Source of the DNA: Gammaproteobacteria bacterium
GTDB taxonomy: Bacteria > Pseudomonadota > Gammaproteobacteria > Chromatiales > Chromatiaceae
NCBI GenBank assembly: GCA_024277555.1
Contig: JAJRUY010000222.1
Span: 1 to 7,052, forward strand
Length of the DNA stretch: 7,052 nucleotides
Direction: 5' to 3'
Each line of letters begins with the position of its first letter. Positions within the stretch are counted from its first letter, which is position 1. Shown in pieces: positions 6,874 through 7,052 of this stretch. The notes beneath the pieces are model-generated. The model did not search any database. It was not told where the DNA came from and saw only the letters and a program-made list of their open reading frames with translations. Position numbers and translations under genes: made by a program.

Positions 6874-6997
6874 AAGTCCGATGATTGTGCCGATTTTGTT
6901 GTTCAGAGGCGAATTTCTGATCGAATCAATAGCCCAAGCTATTGATGAGTGAAGAAATATCGTCTCTGAACAACAAAATCGGTGCAAGAGCGGACTT
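6874..6997. repeat. 124-nt long imperfect hairpin with CCAA terminal loop
   Basis: Nearly the whole segment can fold on itself. From outside in: 7 bp (6874-6880 with 6991-6997); a 4x3 internal loop; 24 bp (6885-6908 with 6964-6987), of which the inner 19 (6890-6908 with 6964-6982) are perfect and two outer pairs are G-T; 4 bp with one G-T (6909-6912 with 6960-6963); a one-base bulge at 6959; 6 bp (6913-6918 with 6953-6958); a symmetric 6x6 internal loop; and a perfect 9-bp stem (6925-6933 with 6938-6946) closed by CCAA. No T-tract follows 6997. It may be a MITE-like palindrome, the structured end of a mobile element running past the window, or a structured RNA. No flanking direct repeat of convincing length is seen. 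Confidence 0.8.
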
Positions 6998-7052
6998 AAC
7001 AAGCACCCGGTAACATATTGCACTTTGCTAATATAGATGCAATGGTTAATAA
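6998..7052. other. Right-edge sequence, nothing assignable
   Basis: This is an AT-rich tail with ATG triplets at 7038 and 7043 but no clear Shine-Dalgarno and too little downstream sequence to judge a reading frame. A TAATAT (7029-7034) could be a -10 box, but no matching -35 is found at the right distance. Confidence 0.3.

Noticed and set aside
6867..7010. Direct repeats CACCTGG (6867-6873) and CACCCGG (7004-7010) as target duplication of the large hairpin
   Set aside because: They differ by one base and sit at unequal distances from the stem (0 and 6 bases), so they do not define an insertion boundary.
6784..7023. 79-codon minus-strand open frame
   Set aside because: It spans half of the MITE-like palindrome and the entire large hairpin, has no Shine-Dalgarno and no recognisable protein features; its openness comes from repeat sequence.
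6991..7052. Integron attC site (ACTTAAC at 6994-7000 fits the RYYYAAC core)
   Set aside because: No paired GTTRRRY core is visible in the window, and the adjacent long hairpin lacks the attC box layout; a 7-base degenerate match is expected by chance.
7019..7052. Promoter and start of a gene at the right edge
   Set aside because: TAATAT at 7029-7034 lacks a properly spaced -35, and only a few codons follow the ATGs.
1..7052. CRISPR array, tRNA or rRNA genes
   Set aside because: No regularly spaced direct repeats, and no cloverleaf or rRNA-like conserved sequence was seen in the non-coding stretches.

Overview
The window carries the 3' end of a bacterial respiratory complex I (NADH:quinone oxidoreductase, NDH-1) operon. 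A convergent gene for an SLC13-type membrane transporter follows, then about 500 bases of non-coding DNA dominated by inverted repeats. The nuoL-nuoM-nuoN order, the close matches to E. coli-type subunit motifs and the moderate GC content suggest a proteobacterium, most likely a gammaproteobacterium. Genus cannot be told from this sequence.

Layout: bases 1-1771 are nuoL, open at the left edge and lacking roughly the first 60 codons. nuoM (1794-3308) and nuoN (3324-4778) follow on the same strand after gaps of 22 and 15 bases, each with a plausible ribosome-binding site, so all three look co-transcribed. On the minus strand, 6551-4773 encodes a 592-residue SLC13/DASS-like permease with two central RCK_C (TrkA_C) domains. 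Its stop codon and that of nuoN sit back to back in one TTATAA palindrome, giving a 6-base convergent overlap.

Bases 6552-7052 contain no convincing gene. They hold three successive palindromic structures: a small perfect hairpin (6695-6722); a 109-bp MITE/REP-like element (6730-6838) flanked by an exact 6-bp direct repeat CTACAG, the expected scar of an insertion; and a 124-nt imperfect hairpin (6874-6997) ending in a CCAA loop.

Function: NuoL, NuoM and NuoN are the three antiporter-like proton-pumping subunits of the complex I membrane arm, and all keep their key charged residues. The transporter is probably independent of complex I; its substrate (dicarboxylate, sulfate or another anion) cannot be read from the sequence. 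I see no new multi-gene system here. The most unusual material is the palindrome cluster at the right end.
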